Positions 37,376 to 48,984 of a stretch of 64,000 bases of DNA are shown in pieces. The translations under genes were made by a program, and so were the position numbers. The first letter of the stretch is position 1. Each line of letters starts with the position of its first letter. The notes under the pieces are model-generated. The model searched no databases. It saw nothing but the letters and a program-made list of their open reading frames with translations, and was not told the origin of the DNA. Source of the stretch: Phocoena phocoena (Eukaryota; Chordata; Mammalia; Artiodactyla; Phocoenidae); the NCBI RefSeq assembly GCF_963924675.1, contig NC_089235.1:56755520-56819519 (forward strand), given 5' to 3'.

Positions 37376-37494
37376 TAAAAACAAATAAAATCAGTAAATG
37401 AAATAATTTAAAACATGAACAGAAAATATAGTTAAGTCTTTGTTGAAAATAAAATAATTTGATGTGAGACCTTGTACCAACTTTGTAAGGGGCA

Positions 37495-37595
37495 TATCAT
37501 GATTCCTGAAGCCAGAAGATAATTAGCAAGAGATCCAAGAGCAAATAAATAATCAGTGGTAGAGCCTTAATTTGAACCCAGGCATCTTACTTGTT
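37495..37595 (-). mobile_element. MIR fragment (minus)
   Basis: Antisense MIR core: 'aatcagtggtagagccttaa' then 'tttgaacccaggcatctta'. Confidence 0.7.
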
Positions 37596-37859
37596 TATCT
37601 TTATTTATAATATGGCATATTGTATATTTCTCCCCATCTTTATTCTTAGAAATTCACTTTGGTCAAAAACTGAATGCTGCAAACATCTTCCATATCATCC
37701 TAATTCTCAAAATACTTGATTTTGTTACATGTTATTAGGTGAGCCTTAAAAAGTAATATTTTATTTTATTATTATAGGATAAACCATAGATGATTAAGAA
37801 TTTATAATCACAATGGTTAATTAATATAACTTTGTCTTCTAATATACACCACAGCACTG

Positions 37860-37990
37860 TCTACTAAATATTGTACGTTCACTCACTCTCACCTTCAGTT
37901 CTCACAACAGCTCTAAATTACAATTGTTTTATTATTCTCTTTGAATAATAGATGGAGCTATATCTGAGAGAGATTATATAAGTTGTCTTC
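37860..37990 (-). mobile_element. MIR fragment (minus)
   Basis: 'ctcacaacagctctaaatta', then a 'gtttta...ataatagatggagct' segment and 'gagagagattatataagttg' follow antisense MIR order. Confidence 0.6.
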
Positions 37991-38430
37991 TTTCTGTTCC
38001 TTGTATGATCTAAAATCTTTCCTGCCTTTGAGCTTTAAAATTTGCAATCCTCTTTGCCTGGAAATTTCCTCTTCTCCCCCCACCCTCCAACCCCTATCCT
38101 TCCCCAATCTTCAATGACTGTCCTCCACATCTGTTTGAGCTCAACTCAAATATCATCACATAATATGTCTTCCCACTAAATAGGTGGACCACTACTCTGC
38201 GTATGGTTATGCCCTATTGTTGTCTATTCTGTAATTATATTTTAATTTTATAGCAGTGTTTCACTAACAAAATTACTATTACTTACATCTTTTTTTCTTT
38301 TTTATTGTATGTGTTTCCTACTAGCAGTCACCATCTGTCCTGCTTACGAAAATCTACACAGTACCTCAAACAATGCCTGGCATTTAGTAGGGTCTAGCAT
38401 ACTTTAGAAGATTAAAAAATGTATTAACTA
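37990..38430 (+). mobile_element. L2 fragment
   Basis: Forward L2 3' region: 'cctctttgcctggaaatttc', 'gtttgagctcaactcaaata', 'tatgtcttcccactaaatag', then the terminal 'acaatgcctggcatttagta'. Confidence 0.75.
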
Positions 38431-38434
38431 ACCA

Positions 38435-39315
38435 CTATTATGATTATAAACTCTCAATCACCTACAGTCTAATACATGCATATAGTAGGCACTCAAAATT
38501 AGTGGAGTATAAGTAGTATTGACAATGAAAACTAGAGATAGGGTACATATGTTATTGTGGTTACTCTTTAATAAGAATTTCATATGTAAGTAAAGATCTG
38601 AAATTAGCAATGAATCCCTACTATACTCTATCTATACATATCATATTAACAGTAAAATTAATATATTTGTGTATAGACATACACTCTAACAACGTTAGTC
38701 TTGAATTCTTAAACAATTTTTCCCCTTCAGAAATTTGTCAATTTTCAGAGTAAGGCATAGCAGAAAAAAAAAGAAAGCAGCATCCTAGAGCATAAGTATT
38801 CTCCATTATATATTTAAATATCTTTGTTTTCTCTAGGATCAATAATTATATCTGCACCTCTTGCTTCTCTCTCATGCCAGGGTTTTGCCTTAACTGCCTG
38901 ATGATCTGCCATGGATTTTATCTGCTTTTTAACTGCTGTACATGAAGTACAGCAATGGTTTGTAACAGTATCTGCCATGATCTCTCTCTTCCTGAGAGAG
39001 GGAGATAAAATGTTGCTTCTAAAGCAAACAAATTATCTTTGGGAACAAAAGGAGAAAACCCAGAATCTGGGTTCTTATCCTTTAGAATATGAATAATTTT
39101 CTCTAGGGGGAAGATCTGCTGTGCGTCACTGAGTTCACAACCCAGGGTTTTATACTCCTTGAAATTTAAATATTTACCTCAAGGAGACTACATCTCTCCA
39201 GAGTTTTCACTATCTAGGCTTGTCTTTTAACACAGGTCCCATGTTTCAGTAAAATTTGCCCAGGCATATCCAACAGTTTAAATGTTATCTCTATATAACA
39301 GTAAATAGATATTTT
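38435..39315. other. Unassigned low-copy sequence
   Basis: A short L2-terminal echo lies at 38465-38500 ('catatagtaggcactcaaaa'). Nothing else recognised. Confidence 0.4.
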
Positions 39316-39320
39316 AAAGT

Positions 39321-39559
39321 ATCTCAGCTTTGGTAGTGTATATATCAATGCTACTCTCTCACTTCACGGGGAGATCAGCTCGGTGCTTTGTGACCACCTA
39401 GAGGGGTGGGATAGGGAGTGTGGGAGGGAGACACAAGAGGGAGGGGATATGGGGATATATGTATATGTATAGCTGATTTACTTTGTTATACAACAGAAAC
39501 TAACACAACATTGTAAAGCAATTATACTCCAATAAAATTGTTTAAAAAAATCTCAGCTT
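39321..39559 (+). mobile_element. L1 3' end with inverted 5' segment (twin-priming structure)
   Basis: The duplication atctcagctt is at 39321-39330 and 39550-39559. Between them, 39331-39367 is the reverse complement of L1 3' UTR (matching 34346-34381). 39368-39549 is forward L1 3' UTR from 'ggggagatcagctcggtgct' to poly(A). About 45 bp of L1 between the two parts is absent. This is the classic 5' inversion form. Confidence 0.88.
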
Positions 39560-40134
39560 AATATAGCAGTATAAAGAAGTTTACAGTCCCACAAAAGGAT
39601 TGTTTCTGTTTCTTTTTGTTCTTTTGTTTTGTTTTTGCTTATTCTTAAGTAAGAAGATACTAGAACATTTGATGAAAATGCACAGCAAAAAGAGAGAAAC
39701 TGGTAACTGGTTCAGTTGCCAGAACAAATTCCTTGAGGCGTCAAGAGTTAATAGACTACAGAACAGAAGTGGAGGGATTGGACTAATTAAAACAGTTGAT
39801 GTTCTTCCATCCATCACACCAGAATAAAAGAAAAGAACATGGATACAAATACTAGCAACTTAGTAAATTCCATGATGAGAAAATGAGGGAGTTTCTCTGT
39901 GATTGCTTTTTTATCTTAATGAAGTTTATTGCAAGTTTATCAGCTTGCAGTAAGAGTTGGGATGTTATTAGTGTATATTAGAGGTTTAAGATTAGAGGAA
40001 AGATCTAAAATATCTATCTTGGTGATTGGGATCATGACTTTACTGGGGAAATATAGTTGGCAAGTAATTAGAATAAGCTAGTAGTTGAATTTTTTCAGAT
40101 AAGTCATTTTAAAAAACAACAGAAAAGAATTTAA
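39560..40134. other. Unassigned low-copy sequence
   Basis: No gene or repeat family recognised. Frames of about 75 codons on both strands share the same DNA and have no domain. Confidence 0.4.
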
Positions 40135-40531
40135 GGGTGTGTGATACTTAATTTTCTTTGTCAACTCTGCTAGGTTATGGTACCCAGATTTTTTTTGCCG
40201 AATGCCAGTCTGGATATTGCTCTGAAGGTATTTTGTAGATGTGGTTATATTTACAATTGGTTTACTTTAAGTAAATATTACCCTCAATTATGTGGGTGGG
40301 CCTCATCAAATCAGTTGAAGGCATTAAAAGCAAAAACTAAGGTTTCCTAGAGAAGAAAGCATTCTGCTTCAAGATTGTAACACTGAAAATTTGTCTGAGT
40401 TTCCAGACTGCCAGCCTGCCTTACAGATTTCAGATCTGCTATATCCAACAATTGATTTTGTGAGCCAATTCCTGTATATGAGTTCTTCTATTGCTTCTGT
40501 TTTTCTGTAGAACCTTGACTAATACAGGGTG
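40135..40531 (+). mobile_element. Solo MLT1-type LTR (ERVL-MaLR)
   Basis: A 387-bp LTR (40140-40526) begins tgtgatacttaattttcttt and ends 'cttgactaataca'. The internal blocks 'gtgggtgggcctcatcaaat' and 'agactgccagcctgcc' are typical of MLT1. It is flanked by a perfect 5-bp duplication gggtg (40135-40139 and 40527-40531), the size expected for this class. No internal retroviral sequence is present. Confidence 0.92.
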
Positions 40532-40724
40532 CTTTCATCTAAGTTATGTTGAACTTTCATATAAGTTATAGCCTCTAAGTTGGCTAAAGAGAGCTATGAC
40601 AAGATGGGGCAGGGATAGATTGTGATAACATAGTAAGATCAGTGGGTTGCCCTCCACACAGCCACTGAAGAAGACCTGGGGTGGAATGAAAGTTTTGTAA
40701 GCTTTCCAAAGCATTTGCTGATGA

Positions 40725-40954
40725 TAAACTGAGTTTTTTTTTTTTTTTTGCGGTACTTGGGCCTCTCGCAGTTGTGGCCTCTCCCGTTGCGGAGAACAGG
40801 CTCCAGACGCGCAGGCTCAGCGGCCATGGCTCACGGGCCCAGTCATTCCGCGGCATGTGGGATCTTCCCGGACCGGGGCACAAACCCGTGTCCCCTGCAT
40901 CGGCAGGCGGACTCTCAACCACTGCACCACCAGGGAAGCCCTAAACTGAGTTTT
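40725..40954 (-). mobile_element. CHR-type SINE with target-site duplication
   Basis: Minus-strand copy, poly(T) at 40734-40749 and head ending 40941. The 13-bp duplication taaactgagtttt is at 40725-40737 and 40942-40954. Confidence 0.95.
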
Positions 40955-41255
40955 AAGAGGTTAAATTAAAAGCTTTTTTAAGACAAAAAAAAGAAAACTG
41001 ATTTGGATCGTGAGATATAAATTGTGATATAGAAATAATATTCCAGGTGATGATGCATGAATTGGAAGGCCTGGGTTTCTGGTACTGACTGAAGTAAACA
41101 GGCATATGGAGAATAATGGAATTAGCCATCATGGAATCGTAGAATAGTGTGAGTGATCAGTCTAAGCTGTCTTCTGTGTATTTCACTGGACGTTATAGAG
41201 ACCCTGGGCAACTCATGTCTCCTGTGGGATGGCTGTTCCCATTGGAATAACAACA

Positions 41256-41288
41256 ACAATGATAATAATGACAATAATAATGACAAGA
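41256..41288. repeat. (AAT/AAC)n low-complexity tract
   Basis: Imperfect trinucleotide run, about 33 bp, encoding N/D repeats in one frame. Confidence 0.85.
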
Positions 41289-41299
41289 TGAACAAGCGA

Positions 41300-41450
41300 G
41301 GACAAAGAACAGCTAATATTCCTATATTATATACTATGTCTGAGGCACAGTTCAAAGCACTTGCCATATATCACCCACTTAATCTACTCATTGAAACTAT
41401 TAATTAGCTGAAATAATTATAGATAACTTTTTCAAGGACACAGGTAAGAT
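41300..41450 (-). mobile_element. Probable MIR (minus)
   Basis: 'gttcaaagcacttgccatat' then 'cacccacttaatctactcat' and 'agataactttttcaaggaca' follow antisense MIR order. Confidence 0.5.
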
Positions 41451-41729
41451 GACTTTGAAAGAAAATCCCTATTTCTCTGTTTTATCACTTATATTATGGA
41501 GATAAATCAACGGCGTGATAGTGTAGATTCACTCCCCGGGGCTAAAGATGCTTACGTCGATTTATCAGAGTAACTGACCTGACCAGAGCTCATGTCTAGC
41601 ATCAGAGAAATAGGAATCATTATGGACTGATAAGGGATATATATAATATGTAATATAGCTAATGAATGGGATCCTGTTTAGATGTGGACAAGCTCCACCG
41701 TGTAACACACATATATTCCCCCTTTGCAT

Positions 41730-42185
41730 CAGTCATGATCCTTGGAAGAAACAGATGACACACATAAATGGGATAATTGAGAATAATTTAATGTAGGAAG
41801 AACAGAATTATTTACAAAGCTCTTGGCAGAGCTAAGAGCAACAAGTGAGACAGTGAAGCATTCTTCCAAGTAACAGCATGGAGCTATGATCAGCCCAAAT
41901 CCTGAAGAAGAAAAGTGAGGGTCAGTGGTCAGAATACAGAGAGAGTAGCTCTCAGAGGGAGCCATCTTGCGGGAATTGGGCCTTGGTTAGTGGGAAACTG
42001 TGATCCTGTGGCTCTGACCATTCCCTTCTCCCACCTGGCCATCTTCCTACAGTTACTCCTATTGGTGGAATCAAATAGAAAGACAGAGCAAGGGAACCCA
42101 CTGATGCAGCCCACAAAGATCAGCCTTCCAGGAGCGCAGAACAGGGAGAAAATGAGAAGGTTTGGAGAAGCAAACAGGGTATCTC
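41730..42185 (+). mobile_element. Unnamed ancient mammalian repeat, copy 1
   Basis: It shares ordered blocks with 47875-48245. These are a 'cttggaagaaacagatgaca' start, a 'gggataattgagaataattt' segment, and late 'gacagagcaagggaaccca' and 'atcagccttccaggagcgca' blocks. This proves that it is an interspersed repeat, although I cannot give the family name. The 113- and 134-codon frames here overlap the repeat and are not genes. Confidence 0.65.
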
Positions 42186-42419
42186 TTACATACAGAAACT
42201 CCAACCCAAATCCACACTGCAAGTATCTATGGGCAAAGAAACTACTTGTAATGTAACTTTTAAGTCCCAAATTCATGTATATCAGAGAAAGACCAGAATG
42301 TCTTGAAGGATAAAACATTCTTTGACAAAGCAATAGAACAGTTTGTGACCTTGTTTCTCTTTTTTGACTATATTATAATAACTTTTATCTTCTACCTTAA
42401 GAGGTTTATCAGCTACAAA

Positions 42420-42550
42420 CCACTTTACACAGAAAAAATATGAAAACTAAGTCTAAGAGAAGTTAGAGATACTTGCCCAGTTTGTAGTTGTAAAGTGACT
42501 GAGGCAAGCTGCGAGATATTTCTTTCTATAGGCAATGATCTTTCCATTAC
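42420..42550 (-). mobile_element. Probable MIR (minus)
   Basis: 'ctaagtctaagagaagttag', 'agatacttgcccagtttgta', 'gtgactgaggcaagctgcga' follow antisense MIR. Confidence 0.55.
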
Positions 42551-42799
42551 AATACATCTTCCACCAGAATATTGTTCAGTGACCCCTGCCCCTACCTATC
42601 TTTGGCTTTTCAAAGTGAGTTAATCTCACTGGGGCACTTGCATTTTCATTTCTACAAAAATATCTTCTAATCCCCTTTCTTTCCTCCATCTTCACTCTTT
42701 GCTGGTTATCTTAATTTTTTTTCCTGCTTTTTTCCTGTGTCTCTCTCTTGGACCTAATTGAATCTCATTTCTCTTTTATTGATAATTTCTTTCCACAAA

Positions 42800-43420
42800 T
42801 AAAAATGCTCAGGTTCTACTTAACCACCCAAATATTTTTATTAATATTATTACTTTCTAATCTGTTACATTTTTAAGTTTCTATCTTGAGCATTTCATCA
42901 ACAGCATAAACATTTTGAAAAATTAACAACTAAAATTACTTACCTCGTATTTCTCTAGCCCTTTTCAATCTGCAGAATTCAATCTGAATTCTGACTGCAC
43001 CATTCCATTGAAACTGCTTTCTTTAAAATAACTAGACTTAGGAAAATTGATTCCCAAACTTTAGTTTCCTCCTTATTCATTCCCTGAAACCTTTATACAG
43101 AATTTGGTTTGTTATCAAGAGAATCATTCTTGAAATGTTTTCTTCATTTTCTTTCAGTGATGCCATACTGTTCTAATTCCCTTAATTCTCATTTCAATTT
43201 AGCTGTCCTCTTTGATGTGTTCTATTCCCATTTTCCTCATAAAAATGTAGGTTATTCATATCTGTTTTGCACTCTCTATTCTATCTGCACATTTTTCGTA
43301 ACTACCTTCGGCACTCCCAACATTCAGTTCTCATCTACATAAATGTCTTGTCACTCTCTTTCTTCTAATCATAATTTTTCTATTTCAACAACCTATGGGA
43401 TAATTCTGTTCCTGTGTTTT
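42800..43420 (+). mobile_element. Diverged L2 ORF-derived sequence (tentative)
   Basis: Pyrimidine-rich text with L2-like order: 'ttccattgaaactgctttct', then 'gaaatgttttcttcattttc' and 'agtgatgccatactgttcta'. Very diverged. Frames of 62-77 codons show no conserved RT motif. Confidence 0.4.
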
Positions 43421-43424
43421 CTAA

Positions 43425-44195
43425 AGTATGTTCTTTTGATTATATATTACAGAAAATATGCTGGAAAAATTTGCTACAGCCAAGCATTTATTCTCCTCTT
43501 TGATAATCACAGTGTATATTGCAGTACTTAAGGTGCAAAGACATCCTGAAAAAGAAATGACTTTGATCAGGTCAGATGTTCCAATTGTTTCACTAGAGTC
43601 TCTCTCCCTTTTCTTTCTCATAAAAACCTACTAATTGCCACCAGAAATTTGGCTTCACAGAAAACACGCTGCAGGATGGCATTCCAAGTGAAGTCCCAAA
43701 TTTAGTAAGTTCCAGACAGAATTCTCCTGGGAATGCCTACCAGTGGCTCTGTGAAGCTCCCATTAACTAACCCAGTTTCAAAATATTGGAGTTATCTTTT
43801 CTTCTTTTCCCAACAGTCTACATCTAACCACTCAATAAAATTGGTTAATTCTATTTTTAAAAGAATCATACAGTCACCCCTCTCCCTTCCCATTTCCATG
43901 AATATTAACTTATACTACAGACTCTCTTTGTCTCGCAAACAATATTTCAAAACAGAATTTCTATTTAGTTTTCTTATTTTCATAAGTTTAAACTATCATC
44001 TTTTAATTTTCCCGTTAAAAATCTTCACCGGTAAAGTTACTCCAATAGAAACAATTATATATGTCATTCTCACATTTAAAATAAATGCTCTAAGACATGA
44101 CTTTAATCACCCTATCAAGAAGAATTTCATTCTTCATGCGAGTGTTATACTAGATTGCTCTTAGGACTCTTAAAACCATAAAATATTTTGATTAT
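43425..44195. other. Unassigned; possibly more diverged L2
   Basis: 'gatcaggtcagatgttccaa' near 43566 resembles an L2 block. The 143-codon frame at 43733-44164 has no domain I recognise. Confidence 0.35.
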
Positions 44196-44199
44196 CTTC

Positions 44200-44310
44200 A
44201 TTCATTAATTTGTTTATTCAATAAAACTTTGGGGGTATTCAGTATATGCCTTGCTTCATGACATGTATGGGAATACACGAAGATAAACACAACTATGTCA
44301 GGCCATTATG
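44200..44310 (-). mobile_element. L2 3' end (minus)
   Basis: 'cattcattaatttgtttatt', 'cagtatatgccttgcttcat', 'acacgaagataaacacaact'. Diverged antisense L2 terminus. Confidence 0.55.
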
Positions 44311-44314
44311 TGTA

Positions 44315-44965
44315 TGTGTGTGTGTGTTCTTACCATGGCAAATGATTCTGATTACTCTGGGGGAAAATTTACTCAGTGAAAGCTACCTAAGAAGTAAAAA
44401 AAGATAAAAATACCATGTCACAAAGCCCTTCTATTAAATAAAGCATGACATATGTAGGTGACTATGATTATAAGCTACATAAGACCTGAATGAAGATATT
44501 TATTCAGGACATGTATGTTGTGTTTACTGCTCCTGGTCTCAAGAATAATTCCCTCACCCCTCTATAATATATGCATGAATTCATTGTACGGTTAGGTCTT
44601 TGTTCTTTGTTAACTCCCGTTAGTCTGTGTTTGGTGGTGAGGTGTTATATAGACCACAGTGGTTTAGACTTCATGATCTGAAATCACATGGCATGGATTC
44701 AAGCTCTGACTTTCCCATTTATTAAACTTACTTTAAGTAAAATAAGTTTAAAAAAAAACTTCCCACCACAGGAAATGGTAGAAGATATTTTTATCCTAAG
44801 AGTTGTAAAAATTAATGTGCATTGGCATATAATAATTGCTCAATCAGTGTTATCAGTTATTAGTATTTCATTATCATATCTCATGCTTTTATCTCTGAGA
44901 GGGATATTGACTTTTTGTTAACTTATGTCTTTAGTGTGTAGTTCTTTTAGCCCACAAATTCCTGT
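44315..44965. other. Unassigned low-copy sequence
   Basis: No gene or repeat family recognised. A short TG run lies at 44312-44329. Confidence 0.4.
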
Positions 44966-44971
44966 AAGGTT

Positions 44972-45462
44972 GTGCACTAGTTTTCTATAGCTGCTGTAGC
45001 AAATTACCACAAAATTCTTGGCTTAAAATAACTTAACTTTTTAAAATTCTTTAAATAATATGTTATTATTAAGTTAATAAAACAGTTCTGAAAGTCAGCA
45101 GTTCAAAATGGCTCTTACCATACAGTGTTGGCAAGCCTGCATTCTCTCTGGAGGCCATAGGGGAGAATCTGCCTTTTCCAGATTGTAGAGACTACCTGCA
45201 TCCTTAGCTCATGGTCTCTTCCTCTTTTATCAGTGCCAGCAGAGTAATATTTTCAAATTTCTCTTTCTGCCTCTGACCTCTTTCCTCTAGAATGATCCTT
45301 GTGATTACATTGGCTCAACTAGATAATCCAGGATAATCCTATCTCAAAATCTTATTTTAATCACATCTGCATAGTCCTTTTTACTTTGTAAAATATTCAC
45401 AGGTTTCAGGGATTAGGAAGTGGACATCTTCGGGGGCCACTATTCTTTCTACCACATGCAGG
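44972..45462 (+). mobile_element. Ancient interspersed repeat, same family as 55.9 kb but opposite orientation
   Basis: It starts 'gtgcactagttttctatagc', 'tgctgtagcaaattaccac'. It includes 'ccttgtgattacattggctc', 'agataatccaggataatcct' and 'atattcacaggtttcaggga', and ends 'ttctaccacatgcagga'. Its reverse complement matches 55895-56385 block by block. Widely distributed in mammals. I suspect an LTR-type element but do not assign a name. Confidence 0.75.
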
Positions 45463-45479
45463 ATCAATAGATTTTGTTT

Positions 45480-45580
45480 TATTTTTAGTTTCTACAGTGC
45501 TTAGTGTATATCTTCGTCATGTGGGGGGTACAATGAATGTCTGTTGAGCAAATGAATCAATAATGGAAGAATGAATAGTG
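45480..45580 (+). mobile_element. L2 3' end
   Basis: 'cagtgcttagtgtatatctt' then 'gtacaatgaatgtctgttga' and 'gcaaatgaatcaataatgga'. Forward L2 terminus. Confidence 0.6.
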
Positions 45581-45584
45581 AATA

Positions 45585-47870
45585 ATAGAAAATCTTAGAA
45601 ATACCTGGATTTCCTTCTCCATTGCTGATACTCCTTAATTATTCAAACCAGAACTTCCTGCCCTCTGCTAGAGTAACAACAAACTCATGAAAGATTTAGG
45701 CTTTTCTATATATTATAAAAAGGCTTACCTACCTATTATAAGTCAGCTTGGGACAAAGCTCCAACAAGAAGCTTTCAGGATAAAAGTCTGTCGTCTTGTT
45801 AACTTGACTCTCATCCATGTATGTACTGTAATTACAATGGTAAGAATGTTTTGAATGAGTGACGTGTCAGGTGTGTTTCTTTGAGGTGAATGAGTGTGGT
45901 ACTGCTTAGAACATTCTAAGGTGTAATTTTAATTTGAACACCATTTTTTACTTTGCAGAATGTCAAAAGTTTCTCTGTATCAACTAAAGAGAGGCACTTA
46001 TCTCTAAATTCATGAAGGCTTAATAGAATATGTTTGATAAACTTATCAACATAGGTGCCAGTTATTTATATAGATTGTACTGCTCATTATATATCAACAT
46101 CCTGCTTTAAGCTACAGTGAAAGAGCTTTGCATCTGAATGTTTTTATTTACTAACTGCTCAGAGCTGTTAGTCAGTATTCAATTTCTAAGGTTTCATAAA
46201 GCTCAATGGAATTTTTGCTCATCCATTTAAACTTTAACCATGGCAAAACAGTACATAGATAATGATTTATTGCTTCAAAATAGAACCATGAAATGACATG
46301 AAAAATGTTCATATCTTGATTGAAGTATGAGCATTTACAAGGTTATTATATTTAATTCACTTCATGTCAGCAGAACCAATAGAGTTTTCAGTGCTACGTT
46401 CCTGTATTTATTTGCATTACAAACTCTCATACTGAAGGCTGTTGTCTCAATCAGTTCACGTGGCCGTAGGCAGAAAACTCTGTACATGACATGCTTGTCA
46501 TCTATGTTTCCTTTATAGATAAGTTTCAAATTTAAAAATTTTATAATCAGCTACAGTTATTTGTTTAAAAGAACACTCCTGATACCATAGTATTGACTTT
46601 AATATTTTCTAACGGAATTGAATTAAATAAGAAATATCCTCAGTGGAAGTCTTACTAAATTCCAACCTGTCTATAGGATGCTTTATTTGGAATGTAGACA
46701 TTCTGGTAAACATCAAATTTATAATCACACACACAAAAATACTGATAGATGTAGTTACCCAGCAGATTTTTTTTGTTTCTTTAGTTGATGCCTACCGAGA
46801 AGAGTAATAGAAGGGCCAAGAGTATTGTTAATTAGGCCTAGGGACTAATTGTCACTTAAATTCCAAAAAACAAAAGTGAAGAAAACCAAAGCCTGTTGAA
46901 AAATTGTAGAAAGTACCCCAAGGTGAGACATTCTGAGGACTGACACTAATACAGGATAAGAAAAAACAACCTGAAAATCTTAAGAAATGTATTTTATTCA
47001 GTCTAGTAGGAACTTAATGGAGTAACCAAATATCGCAGCTTTCTCCTCATAGTCCCAGTTTACACATTTTACCTCAAATAATTATTAGTAGCCCCACCAG
47101 ATACTCTCAAAGAGCTCCTGATAGGGTGATAAATTATATATGATCACATAAAACTTAAAGGCCTAATGCTTTAGATCCTAAAAGACCTTCATTGTTGAGA
47201 AGAAAATGCTCCCTAAACTAAAAAGATTGCTAGAATTTGAGCAACTTTTGCTATTCTATTAGAAAAAGAGTCATGAAGTTTGAAGACCAGTCTTTGGGAA
47301 CTGATCTATTTGATGTGTATATTGCTTGGTCTAGTCTGTGACAGTTTCATTAAACTAGTATAATTTTCTTTGGCAGAAAAGTGATTGTATCTAATTTCAG
47401 AGCCAAATCTCTTGAGAACCCTAAGCTAAAAGTTGCAGTATGAGAAGCTTATCCGTTATTTAAATTTTATGTTAAGCATTCGTTGCACTTAATGGAATTT
47501 TTTTTAAGATTTCAAAATTCTAGAGGAGGGTGAAATAGGAGACATTTGCTTATAAATTATTATTCTGAGGAAACATTACAAACCCCAACATTAAAAGGAT
47601 GATATACCTGTGTTTGCTTACCATTAACGTTTCTGGCTTTATATGCTTATTATCGTCTAGTAATGTGTAGAATTTTTTAATGAAATGACCTAGATGAATT
47701 AATATTAATAGCAATCAAATTAAAACAGAAGAATCCACTGGTTTTGTTTATATCTGCCTTATATTTTAATAGTCTTGTGGACTTTGAGGAAAATAGTGGT
47801 CTAAGACATGATTTTTGCCCCTACAGAAATCATTGTGGCATCAAAGACAGCAATCACCATCATCATAATT
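45585..47870. other. 2.3 kb of unassigned AT-rich low-copy sequence
   Basis: I found no gene, SINE, LINE or LTR that I can support. All open frames are under 70 codons. Confidence 0.45.
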
Positions 47871-47874
47871 AATA

Positions 47875-48245
47875 AAAGTCCTGACAGGAAACAGAAGTGG
47901 AGCTCAAACTGGGTATTTTCAGGAGAGTTTAATAAAGGAACTCTTTTCAAAAGGTGTAGAGGAAAGTGCAGTCACGTGTAGAGAAACCACAGGGATAATT
48001 CAAAACTTTGAGGCTAGTAACAGAAGGGCTGTTATGACCCATAAACCCCTAAGAGAGGGAGCCCAGGGAATAACCAATACTCACTTTTCCTTCTTTTCCC
48101 AGCTAACTTCTGGTGCTCTCTATTTGCCAAAGTCAACAGGGTTTGAGAGGTCAAGGGAGATCATTGATGTAGACCCTACAGACTTCAGCCTCCCAGGGCA
48201 GGGAGCGGGGTGGAAACTTTTGCAGAGAAGCTCTTTAGGAGAAAA
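47875..48245 (+). mobile_element. Unnamed ancient mammalian repeat, copy 2
   Basis: Same family as 41730-42185: 'gacaggaaacagaagtggag', 'ttcaggagagtttaataaag', 'gtttgagaggtcaagggaga', 'cttcagcctcccagggcagg'. Length and block order match copy 1. Confidence 0.65.
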
Positions 48246-48249
48246 TATA

Positions 48250-48715
48250 GGACATACAGCAAAACTCTCATCTTCCTCATCAGAACTAACTTCTTTGAAC
48301 ACTTACCAGTTATATACCAAGTAACTTAATCTGTACAACAATGATATAAAATTGTGCATTTCCTCCTCATGTTATAGATGAAACTCAAACAATTTAAGTA
48401 AATCTCTCAGGGTTGTAAATCTAAGTGGAAGAATTTTCATGAAACCCAAATCTGTTTAGAGACCCTAATCACATTCCTTTCTTTGAAGGTTTCTGCTGGC
48501 TGATTCAGGCTGGCACAACTGGTGGAACTCTCTCTGCTTCTTCAACATGTAGATTGGAAATTTTTAACCTGGTGCTTTGTGAAGGCTTATTTTCAGTTGG
48601 GCAGGAGTTTGCATTTGCTTTTAACTGTTGATGCCTAGGTAGGGGCTTTTAATCCTCCAAAAACCTGCCATTTTGTTATTCAAGTTTGAGTGTAGCTTTA
48701 GGGGCTTTGTACAAA
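48250..48715. other. Unassigned; includes MIR-like 48300-48470
   Basis: 'gaacacttaccagttatata' to 'agatgaaactcaaacaattt' resembles diverged antisense MIR. The rest is unrecognised. Confidence 0.35.
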
Positions 48716-48719
48716 GAAG

Positions 48720-48913
48720 AGTTTCTCAACCTTGGCACTATTGACTTTTAGGGCTGGATAATTCTTTGTTGTCTGTATGGGGGACGTTTCTGTGCATTGT
48801 AGTATCCCACTAGATGCCAGTAGTACCTTCCTTTCATGTGACAATCAAAAATGTCTCCAGATATTGACAACTATCCCCTGGGAACCAAAATTGCCCTCAA
48901 TTGAGGACCATTG
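48720..48913 (+). mobile_element. MER20 (hAT-Charlie)
   Basis: Strong match in order and text: 'tctcaaccttggcactattg', 'ataattctttgttgtctgta', 'ctgtgcattgtagtatccca', 'ctagatgccagtagtacctt', 'aaaatgtctccagatattga', 'attgaggaccatt'. A block of about 20 bp after 'gcattgtag' is missing relative to the usual 219-bp element. Confidence 0.9.
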
Positions 48914-48984
48914 ATCTACAGTTGATGGATGCTTCTCATAAACTCTGGGGTGTATGTGCTTGGAGACCTTGGTGAAAGTTAAGG

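Noticed and set aside
43733..44164. 143-codon plus frame
   Set aside because: No recognised motif. Probably diverged L2 or chance.
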